The notes under the pieces were generated by a model. That model made no database searches. It was not told the DNA's origin and saw nothing but the letters and a program-made list of their open reading frames with translations. From Rusavskia elegans (Eukaryota; Ascomycota; Lecanoromycetes; Teloschistales; Teloschistaceae), in contig SAUG01000024.1 of NCBI GenBank assembly GCA_011316305.1, positions 310,001-374,000 on the forward strand: a DNA stretch of 64,000 nt, read 5' to 3'. Positions 10,176-23,135 of the stretch are shown here, one piece after another; position 1 is the stretch's first letter, and every line of letters starts with the position of its first letter. The position numbers and the translations under genes were made by a program.

Positions 10176-11372
10176 CTATTGCATATAATCCGGACCGCAT
10201 TCTTTTTCAATGATATCGAACTGGGGCTTCGCACTAAAAAAGCCCGCAGCAGGACTACCGATGGTCTTGTAGGTGAAAGCAGCATCGTCGTCGTGGATCT
10301 TGGCCGTTTCATGACCTCTACCTCCTGCTGCCGCATCTGCCAAAAGCTGTGCCTGGCAACATTTCTCCAGGCTGATGAACCAGAAGACCGCTGCTTCAAT
10401 GGTTCCGCCAACGGTCAACAGCCCGTGATTCTGAAGCAACGCGGCTTTCTTATTGCCCAGGCATGCCGCAATATCGTTGCCCTCTTTCGCGGCGAGCACG
10501 ATACCGTTGAAGCTTTCGTACAAAGCGAGGTCCTGCGCCAACTCCATCAGTCTATCTCACCAGAGATCACGGATAAGGTGACGCTGAACTGACATTGTAG
10601 AAGGAACATGAGTCTTGGGTAATCATATCAAGCTTGCGGCCCAAGCTGCAGAATGAGCGGCCGTAAATGCTATGGCTATGTGCCGCCTACGGGTTGTTCC
10701 AAGTCAGTATTCCCATGTCAAGCCCATATTCGGAATTCGAGACAAGACCGATGGAGCAAAGGTTTCGAGAACTAGAAACGTAGAACCATAGAACAGAGCA
10801 ACGTATACTTAAGAAGAGGAGCTGGATCACAATCAAAGCAGAAACGAGAACAGCCTTACGCATAAGACATCCGGGCGATTTTTGTGAATTGCCCCATGGA
10901 TCATGAACGCGGCTGAGTTTAGCAACCGGACTTCTCCCCCGTCAATGACATTGCCATCGTGGTCGACTTGGATCAGATCACTCTTCTTGATGAGTGAGAA
11001 AGCGACACCAAAAGGGTTGACCCAGAACGTGTCAGGCCGGACCGGATCTCGAAGGGTAATGTGGCCAGCAACGCCTTCGTCATATCCATACTTTCCGAAG
11101 ATCCTGAAGGCAGCGGCCAGCCGACCTTTGGGATGTTAGCAGCATCGAAGGATTGGTTCGCCGTCTGCTCCGCTTGCCGATGGCATACCTTTGAGATAAT
11201 CTCGCTCGGCATATTTGTCGGCGAAGGTAGGAGGCTGAGGGAATTTGGGCATTTGAACCTTGGCCTTGGACTCGCTGATGCCTAATTCGTGTGGCGCTAT
11301 GGCAGAGGGGATTTCATCGCCATTCTGATGATTCTCTGCACGTTCTGGAGATATCGTTGAAGGAGGGGCCAT
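10176..11372 (-). CDS. Class II aldolase/adducin-family protein
   Basis: Four exons: 11372-11189, 11125-10860, 10686-10594 and 10532-10176, total 900 nt, 299 residues. The sequence follows the fungal class II aldolase/adducin N-terminal family: YAERDYLKGRLAAAFRIFGK, DEGVAGHITLRDP, NPFGVAFSLI, VDHDGNVIDGG, HSHSIYGRSF and QNHGLLTVGG. The HSH pair and the later NHG histidine are the expected zinc ligands of the fold. In this family the metal polarises a carbonyl for aldol-type chemistry, but many fungal members have no assigned substrate, so the reaction is unknown. No signal peptide, so probably cytosolic. It diverges from the TRM4 homolog with 566 bp between starts. Confidence 0.88.
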
Positions 11373-11938
11373 GACGCGGGTATGGCAGAAAGACGGCAGA
11401 AACAGAGAGATCAATGCGAAGAAAAGGGTATACCATGTGATGGAGTGTGGACCAAGGGTACATAAGGTAAAATGCTCGTACGATATCTCTATTTATGGAG
11501 AGACAGACCTCATGCGGGGTTGACGAACCGTTGCAATAATAATGCCTGTCGTCTCCATTAATATTCTCCACTAGGATAGTTCCCTCTAGCGATACAAAGC
11601 AGGTGCTTGAAAGTCCATAGGTTCGAAAGGAGCCAATAGTTATGAAGTCCCTGCTAAGTCCAAGGAAAGTACGATGTCAGCTTACGTGTAGCGTCAATGA
11701 TGATTGGGACCCTCATCAAAGATTGCCACATGACCGACTGTGATCATGGTCCAAAATCCACATCTTGATTTTTGAAGGTATGTGTTCCTTTGGTGATACG
11801 GTGGGCTACAGAGCGTTATTGCGCATGTCTGGTGGGAGAAACTGCGGCTGAATTATTTTCGCCTTCCGTATTCGATGACGATCTTCGGCTATTCGAGCTT
11901 CGAGAGCTCACAACCTCAAGATCTTCAACTTTTCCAGA
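11373..11938. other. Divergent promoter region, aldolase-family gene / TRM4
   Basis: 566 bp between two start codons on opposite strands. Short open frames here show no protein-like features. Confidence 0.5.
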
Positions 11939-14818
11939 ATGGGCAGGCGTGGAGGCGGTAAACGTGGAGGCGACAGAGTGAGCAAAGCCTGTCTTCTGCA
12001 AAGCTGGAGGCTCCTAGTGACTCAAGCTAGTGGCGCGGGGGCAAAGGTCCTCGAACACAACGTCCTCAGCGGGCTGACTATGAAGAACCAATCAAGACCA
12101 ACGCCCGATTCGAGGAATACTACAACCAGCTGGGAATCTTTGAAGATGTCGAAAAGGAAGAATTTTGGACCGCTCTTCGGCGCGAGCTCCCAAATAGCTT
12201 TCGCTTCACCGGATCGAAAGGGTATGAACTATGAAAACTATCTGTCCACGGCAAACTGATGCTTACTAGACACGCCATTCCCGTACAGAAAATATTGAAT
12301 GAGCGCTACATTCCAGAGATTGAATCCATCGAGTACAATGGGGTCACAGTCGAAGCACCGACCCCAATACCATGGTTCCCTCATCAGTTGGCATGGCAGA
12401 TGACAACCCCCAAACACGTCGTGAGAAAGTTCGCCCCATTCAAATCCTTTCAGCAGTTCTTGGTGTCGGAAACCTGCGCCGGTAACATCAGCCGTCAAGA
12501 AATAGTCAGCATGATACCCCCTTTGCTCATGGATATCAAATCCGGGATGGTAGTCTTGGATCTCTGTGCGGCGCCGGGTAGCAAGACTGCTCAGTTGATC
12601 GAGATGGTCCACGGTGGTGAAGAAGCTCGAATACGAAAAGTAATACGCGATACCAAACAGAACGACCAACGAGGCGGCAGCCCAGGTGGCGAGGTGATTA
12701 ACGAACAAATCGAAGAGGAGAAAGAACAAGGAGATTGGTCGGACCAAGGGAGATCTACAGGGCTGGTCGTTGCCAACGATGCGGATTATAAAAGGGCTCA
12801 TATGTTGATACATCAAACAAAGCGATTGAACTCGCCTAACCTGCTTGTCACAAACCACGACGCTACAATGTATCCGTCCATCAAGCTCCCATCTGGAGAC
12901 AGATCAGACGAGAAAACAGTCCCGAACAGATATCTCAAGTTCGATCGTGTACTGGCCGATGTACCTTGTTCTGGGGACGGCACGGCCAGGAAGAATGCCA
13001 ACGTCTGGAAGGACTGGCTCCCGGGCAATGCCATCGGATTGTTCCCAACACAAGTGCGCATCCTCGTCCGTGCCCTGCAAATGACCAAAGCTGGTGGACG
13101 TGTCGTTTATTCCACGTGTAGCATGAACCCGGTCGAAGATGAAGCGGTTGTCGCTACTGCCATTGAGCGTTGCGGAGGCCCGGCCAAAGTTCACATTCTT
13201 GACTGTAAAGACCAACTTCCAGGACTTGTACGGAAACCAGGGCTGAATACCTGGAACATTATGGACAGACTCGGCAGCATTTACGACTCATGGGCCCAAG
13301 TGCGGGATGACCCAGGGAAACTAGTCGAGGGTATGTTCCCACCGAAAGAGTCTCTGCCCTTGGATAGGTGCATTCGAGTATATCCTCATCTTCAAGACAC
13401 AGGTGGCTTCTTTATAGCAGTGCTGGAGAAAAAGACCGAAATAAGAGCAAAGCCCGAGTCTGAATCGCAAAGAATCGAACCCAAAACCTCCATCGTTTCC
13501 GCAGTCGATAAGATCAATGCCAAACCGATAAATGGTAGCCTCACAGCCACTAAAATCGACGCTCTTGATAAAGTTGCTCCACCGCAGGCTAGCGATAATG
13601 CGGAAAATCTCACGGCAGCCGCTCGTCAAAACCAAGAAATCGCACCGAATAGGGAGCCCGTATCTCCCCGTAAACACGAGCTCGAAGACCAAGCAGATAC
13701 TTACATGTCCACCAAACGCATCAAAGTCCGCGACGAGGTCGACGAGGCGGCGCCTCGCGGCGGTGAAGATCGTGAGGTACACTGGCCGCCTCCACCGGGG
13801 GCACAACTTGAGGTTAGCAGGCCGGAAGCGGCGGGTCTTCCGGAAGCGGCGGGTCTTCCAGAACCGGAGCCTGTCGAAAAGACAACGGTTACAGCTTCCA
13901 ATAAGCCGTCGGAGCAGACTGCTGCAGACTATAAAGGCAAACGCAACACCGGTCAACAGCCCTTCGAAGAGCCCTTCAAGTACCTCGCCACCGATCATCC
14001 TGAGCTCCAACTCATCTATGACTTCTATGACCTCAATCCTCAATTTCCGCGTGATCGGTTTATGGTCAGGAATGCGACTGGCAACCCTGTGAAATCAATT
14101 TACTATACCTCTGCTCTGGCGCGCGACATTCTGACCACGAACGAAGCCACCAGACTCAAGTTCGTGCATTGTGGGGTCAAAATTTTCGTCAAGCAAGATG
14201 TCCAGAGAGAAAACACGTGCCGATGGCGGATCCAGACAGACGGTTTGCCCGTGATAGAAGCTTGGGTGGGAGAAGAAAGAGTGGTGCGAATATGGAAGAA
14301 GAGCACATTAAAAGGATTGCTTGTAGAGATGTTCCCTAAAGTGACTGGGGATGGATGGAAGGAATTAGGGGAAATCGGCGAGCGAGTGCGAGATATAGAT
14401 CTTGGCTGCTGCATCCTTCGGATTGAAAAGGGTACAGGAGAGGATGCCTTCAGGTACGTCGAAGTAACGTTTCTCATGAATAGGATCGCTGACGGGTGTG
14501 TGGTACAGCGAGAGATCTGTCCTTCCCCTCTGGCGCAGCCTTCACTCCCTTAATTTAATGCTTCCCAAAGAGGACCGCAAAGCTATGCTCCTCCGTCTTT
14601 ACAACGAGATCGTACCGCTCCAGGACAGTTCCAAAGCCCGCCTCGATAGGAAAAGGGATGCCACCAACGGCAACGCTCAGTACGTCTCGTCGGGTGTCGT
14701 CAGCGAGCAACTGGACTCGGCCAAGATGGATGATGCACCATCTGGTAGCAATGATCTACAAGCGATTCTGGACGCAACAAGCGACGAGGAGATGATTCCC
14801 GTAGAGGCTGAGGTTTAG
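11939..14818 (+). CDS. tRNA (cytosine-5) methyltransferase, TRM4/NSUN2 family
   Basis: Exons 11939-11977, 12031-12221, 12270-14453 and 14509-14818 give 2,724 nt, 907 residues, with all phases consistent. The N-terminus MGRRGGGKRGGDR is basic. The methyltransferase core has the SAM motif DLCAAPGSKTAQL (about residue 173), DVPCSGDGTARKN (about 306) and STCSMNPVEDEAVV (about 360), which hold the two cysteines expected of the RNA m5C family. TRM4 methylates several tRNA cytosines in the nucleus using S-adenosylmethionine. After the core comes a low-complexity spacer with an exact 18-nt duplication (13822-13857, EAAGLP twice), then a C-terminal domain and an acidic tail. It converges with MCT1 across 478 bp. 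Confidence 0.93.
13822..13857 (+). repeat. Tandem 18-nt duplication inside TRM4
   Basis: Two identical 18-nt units encode repeated Pro-Glu-Ala-Ala-Gly-Leu in the spacer between catalytic core and C-terminal domain. Length change here would stay in frame. Confidence 0.85.
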
Positions 14819-15296
14819 CAAGTGACTGATCAAAAAGCTTACTGGCTGTTGAGTGCACTTGAATTCGAAATGGATAGGTTTCCATATATCAATCAGGTTG
14901 GATTCGATCTACTCGGGTACATACAATATCATTTCTTTCCAGATCGAGAAGTCGACATGAGCATGCGCCGGGTATTGCCCATGAGCTTCGTGCCCTCCTC
15001 GTCGCAAAGACAGGATCCGTTCCCAGCCCTTCCAGAGTGTTTCCTGGTTCTTGCCGTCGTGAATTCTGCAACAGGAGCAGAAAACCAATCCGATGGCTCA
15101 CTCCCGAGGTTTGACCTCGCGCATAGGCAGCCCCAGGAGGAGCCTTAACATGATCTTATCCATTTCGCGGTGGGAGAACTTCATGATTTAATGGAGGCTC
15201 CCGTTCGGTTATACGGATTGCCGACCAGGTGATTGACACGAACCCGAGTGTCGACTGTGAAAAACTCATCACCACGTCGAACATCCCAAATTCGAT
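14819..15296. other. Convergent 3' region, TRM4 / MCT1
   Basis: 478 bp between two converging stop codons. No gene seen. Expected to hold both polyadenylation regions. Confidence 0.5.
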
Positions 15297-16586
15297 TCAG
15301 GGCAGGCCTTCCGTCTCTTCTAAGCCTTTCAACACCTCATCTATTTCTCGAGGGTCGCTGATACCCCACACGCCTCCTCCCCGAACATCGTCCCTTCCTC
15401 TCATGCCTACCTCCTTCCCAACAAGGTTTCTGCCTACCTTGCCAGGCCCAATACCTATCCATCGTCTGACGCCGACGTCTTGATCTAGGTACTTGATGCT
15501 GTCCCACCATCTGACCGTCTCCACACATTGTCTAGCGAGCAAATCCTTCAGGTCAGCCACAGACTCGAACGGCCGGCTCGATATGTTGGATATACAGGGG
15601 AAGAGTCCTGGGAAGGCAATGTCTGTTTCATCCAGAATTTCCCTCATAATCTTAGCTGCGGGTTCCATGATGGGGGAATGGAAAGGGCTATCCGAGCTCA
15701 GTCGCACAGCCCTGGGATCATGGCCGCTGAATTGGCGTAATTGAACGAGTAGTGTATTGATCCGCTCAATGTTCCCACTCAGCACCAATTGGTTCTTGCT
15801 GTTGATGTTGGCAACCCGGACCTGTTCGATGGGAGGGACGTGGTAGGAAGAATCTTCATGAGCGCCGTACGAGCTGTACCCGAGGAACCCATCGATCGTT
15901 TCGATGAGGGAAGTCAGATGATTGGGCTCGCACACCAGGGCCACCATGCCGTATCCTGAGCCTTCGCTTTTGGCGGCCTCACGGCTACATCGTGCCACAA
16001 CCTCAGCCCGACGTCGTAGCATCTTCAATGCGTGTTGATAGCGTATGTGCTGTGCAGTGACAAGGGCGGCGAATTCCCCCAGGGAGTGACCGAGGGTAAA
16101 GTCCACCCTTTCCGGTGTCTTGAATCCAAAATCCTTCTCCAAAACTCGCAGGATCATGATACTTGTGGCCATGATGGCTGGCTGGGCATTCTCCGTAGCA
16201 GTCAAAGTTGAATTCGGCCCTTCGGCAATGATGCGAGATAGCGGCACCTGAAGGATGTGGTCGACTTCTTCGAGAAATGGGGTGCACGTCTTAGGAAAGG
16301 CGTCGAGCCAAGCACTGGTCATGCCCACACGTTGAACACCCTGCCCTTATTGAACGTCAGCCCAAAGTGAGCAAGCCGGAGTCACTAGGTGATTCCCACC
16401 TGGAAAGAATAAGGCCGTTTGAGTATGTGGACTGGTAGATGCCAGCCTCCATCCTGATCTCGATCTGTTGGCCAAAGACTGCCAGCCTGCATGAGTGAAG
16501 CTCTTCAAGGAGGCTCTTTTTGGAATTACATGACCGCTCGGCCAGATGAGGTAGGCGGATAGCCCTCTGTTCGTCAGCCGTTGCAT
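15297..16586 (-). CDS. Mitochondrial malonyl-CoA:ACP transacylase
   Basis: Two exons, 16586-16400 and 16345-15297, with a 54-bp intron, 411 residues. The junction restores the family motif FFPGQGVQRVGM using an AAG acceptor. The active-site motif is GHSLGEFAAL with the nucleophile Ser near residue 150. Further FabD features are VANINSKNQLVLSG, the SPFHSPIM block holding the catalytic His, and SNISSRPF. The first 50 or so residues (MQRLTNRGLSAYLIW and an Arg/Lys-rich run) form a presequence for mitochondrial import. The enzyme loads malonyl groups on acyl carrier protein for type II fatty acid synthesis, which makes the lipoic acid precursor. Length and motifs are normal. Confidence 0.93.
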
Positions 16587-19500
16587 CCTTCTGGCTGCGA
16601 GTCATCAAGGATGTGGACCAATTGGGCTACGCATCCAGTGCCTCTCACCATGGTGCAGACGCAGCGAAATAGTTGTTGAAGTAGCCGCCATCAATTCGAA
16701 AGATCCCGAGGCCGAGGGACCGTATCTGGCGTTTATCCAAGCCTTGGCACGTTGGAACCTTGCACAGCATGCAATGATCCAAAGTCGCATACAACTCACG
16801 GTAGCAGGTTTTGGGTCGGCAGGGACGCGGCGGTGGAGATACAAAATGCCTCAAGTGGGCAGCATCAAACCACCCTGAACATTCTTCGAGGGGATATCAT
16901 CTTTATATGTGTGGATTTCCGTCGTCTTTACCCGATCAAAGTGACTCGAGTAAGCGCGTCGGAGTCATGGGCAGCAAGAGCAGCATAAATAATGAGATAC
17001 ATTCCCAGCGCTTCGATTGTTCCCATGCAGACCTGAAAACCCGTTGTCTCTGCTGGGCATAGATACAGTACACACACACCTATCTTCCAGACAATTGGAT
17101 CAACCCTTTTTAAAATTACGACCAAGGACTAGCACAGGTGAATAGTTTTTGGCTCGCTTATAGCCCGAAGTCTTCTCCAGTGACAAGGCAGGAAGGTTCA
17201 GCGTCTCATCTTCTTGTCTAGCGATATATAAGTGAGCATGGACAGCGCTTGCAGCGTTCCTTCTGATTCTGGCGGAGCGGCAAAAGGACCCAAACCTCGG
17301 TTGTGCTTTTCGACAATCGACATCCACTGTAAGCGCCAATCCCTTTTCTCTCGGGAGTCGGCGACTCTCGGCTTGGGCATCGCATCTTAGGCGCCAGCAC
17401 ACCTACTTGCTTTGATTGGCAGCTTAGACACCCAATCGACGTCCAAATGCCACATAATCGCCTTACCGTGTCTTCAGCCAAATTTGGCAGTAATGGATCG
17501 CACACGTTTGGTTTGGGGCGGAGCCACCACCCTGAAGCAGCGGTAAGTGTATCAGACTGATGACAGCATGATCACTGCCATTATCATTACTGTTCGCTTG
17601 ACGCCTGCGAAGAGAACCGCTTGTTGGTACTCCAATAGCATTGTGTCACATTCATATTTTGCCTAGCGTTGCGTAGCTGCGAATTCTTGCTTATCGCTCC
17701 GTAACGAGGACCGAGCTTGTCCACACCGCATACAGGGAGATTCATGACGGCGATAAAGTCGCAGAGTGGGAGCACGGAGAACCGTGCCGCGGTGGTCTTA
17801 CTTTGGCAGGAGTTAGTCGTGGTTGTGGCAATGGCCGCTCGGGCGACTGTGAGCCTTGATAGGCTGCGGAAGCCAGCTAAGGAACGCCGGACGGCGCGGT
17901 ACTTTGCTCGCCCAAGACGATCGGCTCCCTGAAAGATTTGCCAATAAATACCCTGTACCACGCTCGGATGGACATCTGTCCACAGGAAGTGGTCTCGCAC
18001 CAAGCAAGATATGTTGGAGCTGCTTAGACCACTGACCAGCTTGCAGTCTTGGTCGGGAGTCGCTGCGTAGGATCTATTTTGAATCCACTATGATGCGAGT
18101 GTCGTCAATTTGGTTCATGCAAACGCGATCGCGGGAAAGAGCAAATTGCGCGGCAGGTGACAGGTCTCCTAGGGTCGCCAACAATTCGCTTGTCCTGCCC
18201 CCCAATCCTTGCTGATAGCGCCGGCAGAAGTAGGGGCCTGTCCGAGGTATGACAATATGCAGCTCATCGCACCAGCTGAAAGAGGGTGGGCATGTGTGAC
18301 GATTGGCTCTTTTGCCTGGACTATTACCCAGGGCACGGCCTTTGAACCCACGGCCATGCTGGAGACCAGAGCGCTCGGAACATGTGTGGCCAATCCAATT
18401 GCACCAATAGCAAGATGAGGTGGCATCTGCTCGCATCTAACTCGAGCGTGAGAACGCCATCAAAACCGAGTCGTCACCGGGGCCCGTCGCTGGGTCAGGC
18501 TTCGGAACTGGACCAGCGCTAATCAAAACTAATCAGGCAGCCTATGACATGTCTAATTACTTTAGGTTGAAGCGAGAGTAGTGGTAGACGCAGGGAGGAG
18601 ATGCCTAAACATGTTGCAGACTTGCCGGCCCTCCAGAACAAGACAAAAATGAATCAGCAAAGCTTGGTCCGTCAGGCGTTGATTTTCCACAGTGTAATAT
18701 CAATATCGAAGTAGCGATCGAGTTGAAGTCAATTCACTGGGAAAGGAGGGCGTAATTACAGGTAGAAGTTGGACCAACAGGATCGCATTCCTTTAGTCCA
18801 GTCCCCATGTGACACACCTTCGAATCTGCAACCCTGAAGAAAATAGGCGCCCGATGACGGTGGTGCGGAGCTGTTACCAACAAGGCCCAAACCGCCCTTC
18901 GTCAGACCCTGGCAAGCCTTGTCTTGTCCACACCCATCCCGGATGTATTTTTAATTGCATCCCCAGATCCAATCAAACGGTAGCTCGGGAACGAAGGACG
19001 GCCTGGGAAAGCCAGCCCCTCGCGGTAGACGGTAGCTTGGTAGAGAGACACGAGGGACACAGCCGCCTTTTACGCCCACCAACTTCGTCCTTCCTTTCGT
19101 CTGATCCGTTGTGACGGGTCCCGGATATCTACTGTATCTTCACTCATCGGTGCATATTGCGCGTCACTCCACCATCAAAACTTCTTCACGCTTTGTGGCT
19201 GCTACGATCTGGCCCGGAACCGCGCGAAAGGTTTTGGGCTTTTAGCCGTGGGCCGCCGGTAGAAATTCACGCTTTTACCGACTTTCTATCACATTGGGCA
19301 GCGCCGCCCATCGATCCTCCATCTTTTTTCCCCTTCGCCCTTTCCGTCGCATTCTTTTCACTTCGCCCTCGTCGTTGCTACACAAGCCATCACAAGCCAC
19401 GAACAAGTAGATTAAGACGTCGCTGTAGATGTCAATCTTTTGAGAGTCATCACATCATTATTTAAACGACAGCCGCCCGGCTCTCGCGCTGGCATCGCGG

Positions 19501-19681
19501 TCGACTCCTGTCAATCAGTTCTTTTCTATCTTGAGCGCTCGATATTTGATCTGACCAAGGACGATTTCACTACGCACAAGCGCCTCACAACATCCATCGA
19601 CGCTTGTCATCCGGTGCGCTGGTTGCGCATCATCTGCCATCTCTCACGGTGCATAGATTGGGCACTTGGTTGTCACGGAGC
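16587..19681. other. 3.1-kb region without a convincing gene
   Basis: Many overlapping open frames of 60-140 codons occur on both strands, but none has domain motifs, compositional bias or splice partners I can support. The last kilobase before 19682 is pyrimidine-rich in places (for example 19320-19370) and has CCAAT motifs (about 18966 and near 18400), as expected of a long promoter and leader for the downstream regulator gene. An unrecognised or decayed gene in 17,000-18,450 cannot be excluded. Confidence 0.45.
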
Positions 19682-22072
19682 ATGGCAGCAGTAGCTTCGA
19701 GTTCGAGAGCAGATGGCCTTCAGGAGGCCGACAGCGAAGCAGTGAATGAGGGGGGCCCGTCGTTCACCGCTGTCAATGGCAGCAATTCCCCAGCGCCCCC
19801 GAACAGACCAAAGGAGCAACCTAAAGAAAGTAAGGAGGAAGGCAATCGGGCATTGCGAGCTAGTAGCGGAACAGAGCGGCCCAAGAGTCCCGCTCCGACC
19901 GGTACAGGACATGTTGAACAAGGGAGCATTCAACACGAACAGAGACCTTCCCCACCCCAGGGAGCAGCCGAAGATCGCCCACCTCCAAATTTCACCTATC
20001 CACACGATACTCATCACTCACACAACAATCACTCACAAAACAACCATTCCCACACTCCTAACACCAACAGCCAACAAATGAACAACGGTGTCCCAAAGCG
20101 AAAGAGATCATATCCCGACGAGTACGACCAGCCAAATAGCTCTGCCTATCACAACCACGCTCTGCCTCCCAGCCCACAGCGACAGAGAATGTACCCACAA
20201 GAAAACGGAAATGGCCGCGATCGCGACCATGGCACTCCGGACAATTATGGTCGTCAAGATCGCGTAGATGCACCGGATATGTATCCTCGGCAAGATCGAA
20301 CCCCCCCTCAGCCTGAGAACTATCCGCAGCCTGAGCGGCATTCGCTTGTGAGAAACGAATATGACAACCGCGTCGAAGGAAACATCGCCCCAGGTCGACC
20401 TTACTATTCGGAAGCGCGTATGGCGGAAGCGCTTCAGCGGGAAAACAATAGCTACGACTCCATGCCCATGCATGAGAGTCAGTTCGGCAGCCCCGACGAT
20501 GATGACGACCATCAGCACGCCCACCAGTATGGTGACTATGGCGGAACCCCCCGTACCCAAGCCCAGAGAGACCTAGACCGCACCCGGCGTAAGCGTGTCT
20601 TCAGCAACCGGACCAAGACAGGCTGTATGACTTGCAGACGCCGCAAGAAGAAGTGTGACGAGCTGCATCCGGAATGTAAGTCAAGAAAGCCCGGACTTTG
20701 CAACTTTGTATCAATGAAATCATGACGTGAGACCTGACAGTAATACAGGTAACAACTGTCTTCGAGGTGGTTTTGTGTGTGAAGGCTACACCGTACGGAA
20801 CACATGGCAGAAGCCCACGAATACCAAAGTACCGATTCCCTTGCAGTCTAAGAACGGTGGCTATCCACAGCCGATGGGTCGTAATGGACCTCCAAGCTAT
20901 TCTCGTTATGGTCCAGACCACGGTCCAGAGTATCCTGGACCGCCGCCCATGGGTCAAGGCATGCATCCCTCCCATGATGGTGAGCGAATGAAGCCTATCC
21001 TTGTTGACGAGGACCGTAATCAAGACTACAACGAAGGGCCAAACGGTCAAGGAAAGCCCTCTCCATACACAAAAGCAGCGAGACCGTACCCCAGCAACCC
21101 ACCTTATGTCTCCAAGTATGAACCGGGTGACGAGCGTCCAGCATCTAATCACGACAACGCCTCGTATCCTGCACAAGACTCCAATTCTATGCATCCCCCG
21201 CCCAATGTTGGTGGCCGTAGCAATTCGGTGCACTCTCAATACTCGACACAATCCTCGCAGCCTCCACCTCACAGCAGCGTCCAGGGAATTGCACAGACTG
21301 CACTACACTTGCGTCCTTCGCCACCACAAAGGCCCCGCAACGATATGACCGAACGCGACAAGATGCTCAAGGGCAACTACTACTCCCCCTTCACCCCAGC
21401 CCTGACTCAGGACCGCGAAAACTGCATGGCTGCCATTTGGCGCTTCAATAATGCTACCAACCCGTCTCATGGAGCCAGCTTCGAGGAGCGTCAACGTCGT
21501 TTCCGGGAAATTATGGCCTGCCGCCCCACGCCTGAGCCAGGGATAAACGGCAGTAGTAACCCTCAAGCGAGCATCATGCCCGTTGGCCGTGTTGGTGAAA
21601 ACTGCGCCGTTGAAGCACCGTTCCATTGTGACTACGGCTACAACATCAACATCGGCAACGACGTGCTTATTGGTGCCGACTGCCGTATCTCTGATACTTG
21701 CTCCGTTACCATTGGAGACCGGTGCATCTTTAGCCCCAATGTCAAGCTCGTGTGTGCCACCTATCCTATCGATCCTCGACGTCGTCAAGGCAGCAGTGGT
21801 CAAGCCTTGGGTCGGAACATAGTCATTGAGGAAGACTGTTGGATCGGTAGCAACGTCACTATTCTGGCCGGTGTTCGCGTTGGCAAGAGCAGCACCGTTG
21901 GAGCTGGGAGCTTGTTGCATCAGGTGAGCCTCTCTTTTTCAAGATCATTCCTTTGCATTGGATCTGATCGCTAAATACTACAATGCAGGATGTCCCACGC
22001 TTTACAGTCGTGGCAGGGAACCCGGCAAAAGTGAGCCGTGGCATCTATGATGGCAGTGCCGACGCTCAGTAA
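19682..22072 (+). CDS. Zn2Cys6 zinc cluster fused to maltose/galactoside O-acetyltransferase domain
   Basis: Exons 19682-20675, 20749-21923 and 21989-22072 give 2,253 nt, 750 residues. The first 310 residues are disordered and rich in Pro, His, Asn and Gln. A complete Zn2Cys6 cluster follows at about 318-345: GCMTCRRRKKKC, then after intron 1 a C-x2-C and a final Cys (NNCLRGGFVC), preceded by a basic run that may serve as nuclear signal. The C-terminal part is a maltose O-acetyltransferase: a Mac segment (MLKGNYYSPF) then left-handed beta-helix hexapeptide repeats (NIGNDVLIGADCRI, IGDRCIFSPN) and the acetyl-CoA region (DCWIGSNVTIL, VVAGNPAKV). The fusion is known to me from other Pezizomycotina. 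It suggests a DNA-bound acetyltransferase or a moonlighting enzyme, with unknown targets. Confidence 0.9.
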
Positions 22073-23135
22073 ACCACAACGCAATCATGTCATCAATGAG
22101 CAACGTTTGCCCCTTCACCAAAGCAGCAAGCTTTCCAGGCATAAAACCACTCGTCGACATCCATTGTCCAAGACTGGCAAACTGGCAAACATGATCACCC
22201 CCATCCCCAATAGAATTACGGACCAGCTTATTTAATACCCCATCGGGGGCTTACCTTCAACTTTCCATCATTTCAACCACGGCGTATTTCGGAGCAAAAG
22301 GCGCGGTTAACACCGGTCGATGCTTTCATTTTCATCACGAGCCGCTCAAAGGTTCTCTTTCTCCACGAATGGGTGTCGTATTGCTTTACCAGGTGCAGAG
22401 TTGTATTCCAGCCAATTGTTTCCTTTTCTGGCTTTCGACGCGCCAGGGAACGGCTGCTGTCTGTTTTGTTCACGCTATTCCCTTTGAGCGGCTCGTGGAT
22501 GGCGGAATTGAGCTGTAGAATGTGGTAGATTGGAAGGACATGGGAGAGGGGGAGAATTTTCATGTAATCTTCCGGACAGTGTAGCTTAGGATGGAATGCA
22601 AGATCGGACTGCAGTTTTCCCTTTAATATAAGTCACTGAGTGAGCCATGTTCTCGTTCTATGAGTGAGGAATATTAGTTTGTTGAGAATGGCCGCTGTCT
22701 ATATTATCGCGGAGATCGGTATGCAGAGCTCGTTAGAGGGTGTATCCAGGAGCAATTATCTACCTTATCCTTCAGGCCATGAATCTGAACGCCCAAATAA
22801 TGACACCACTGCTCGCGTAAGGACGGAAAAGCCTCTTTGGTTGCAATTCAACTGCTGCCTGAAGGGTTTCAATTGCTCCCCATGAAGCGCATTGAGAATT
22901 GTGACTCTGCATTGGAGATGAGAAATCAAAACACGTATCGATTTAAATGCTATACACCTTCGTATTATACTATCCCTCTGTCTGATTCGACACAGTAGTA
23001 AAATATAGAAGTCATAAATAGGGTGGAGCTAAAGCAATGCTAATACAGCAAAACATGCATCGTCCTGCGGGTAAGATGTCGTGAAGCAAATGAAAGCCAA
23101 CATGGAGCGACAGACCGACCATGCCCATCCCAGTT
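22073..23135. other. Convergent 3' region, no gene seen
   Basis: About 1.06 kb between the stop of the zinc-cluster gene and the stop of the next minus-strand gene. Short frames only (for example 22273-22563), without recognisable features. Confidence 0.5.

Noticed and set aside
10113..10592. 159-codon plus-strand frame
   Set aside because: Antisense to the aldolase-family exons, whose minus-strand protein is clearly conserved.
13321..14043. 240-codon minus-strand open frame
   Set aside because: Lies wholly antisense to the TRM4 coding exon and has no independent features.
17587..18003. 138-codon minus-strand frame
   Set aside because: No recognisable motif, no splice partners and an unstructured mix of residues; likely chance.
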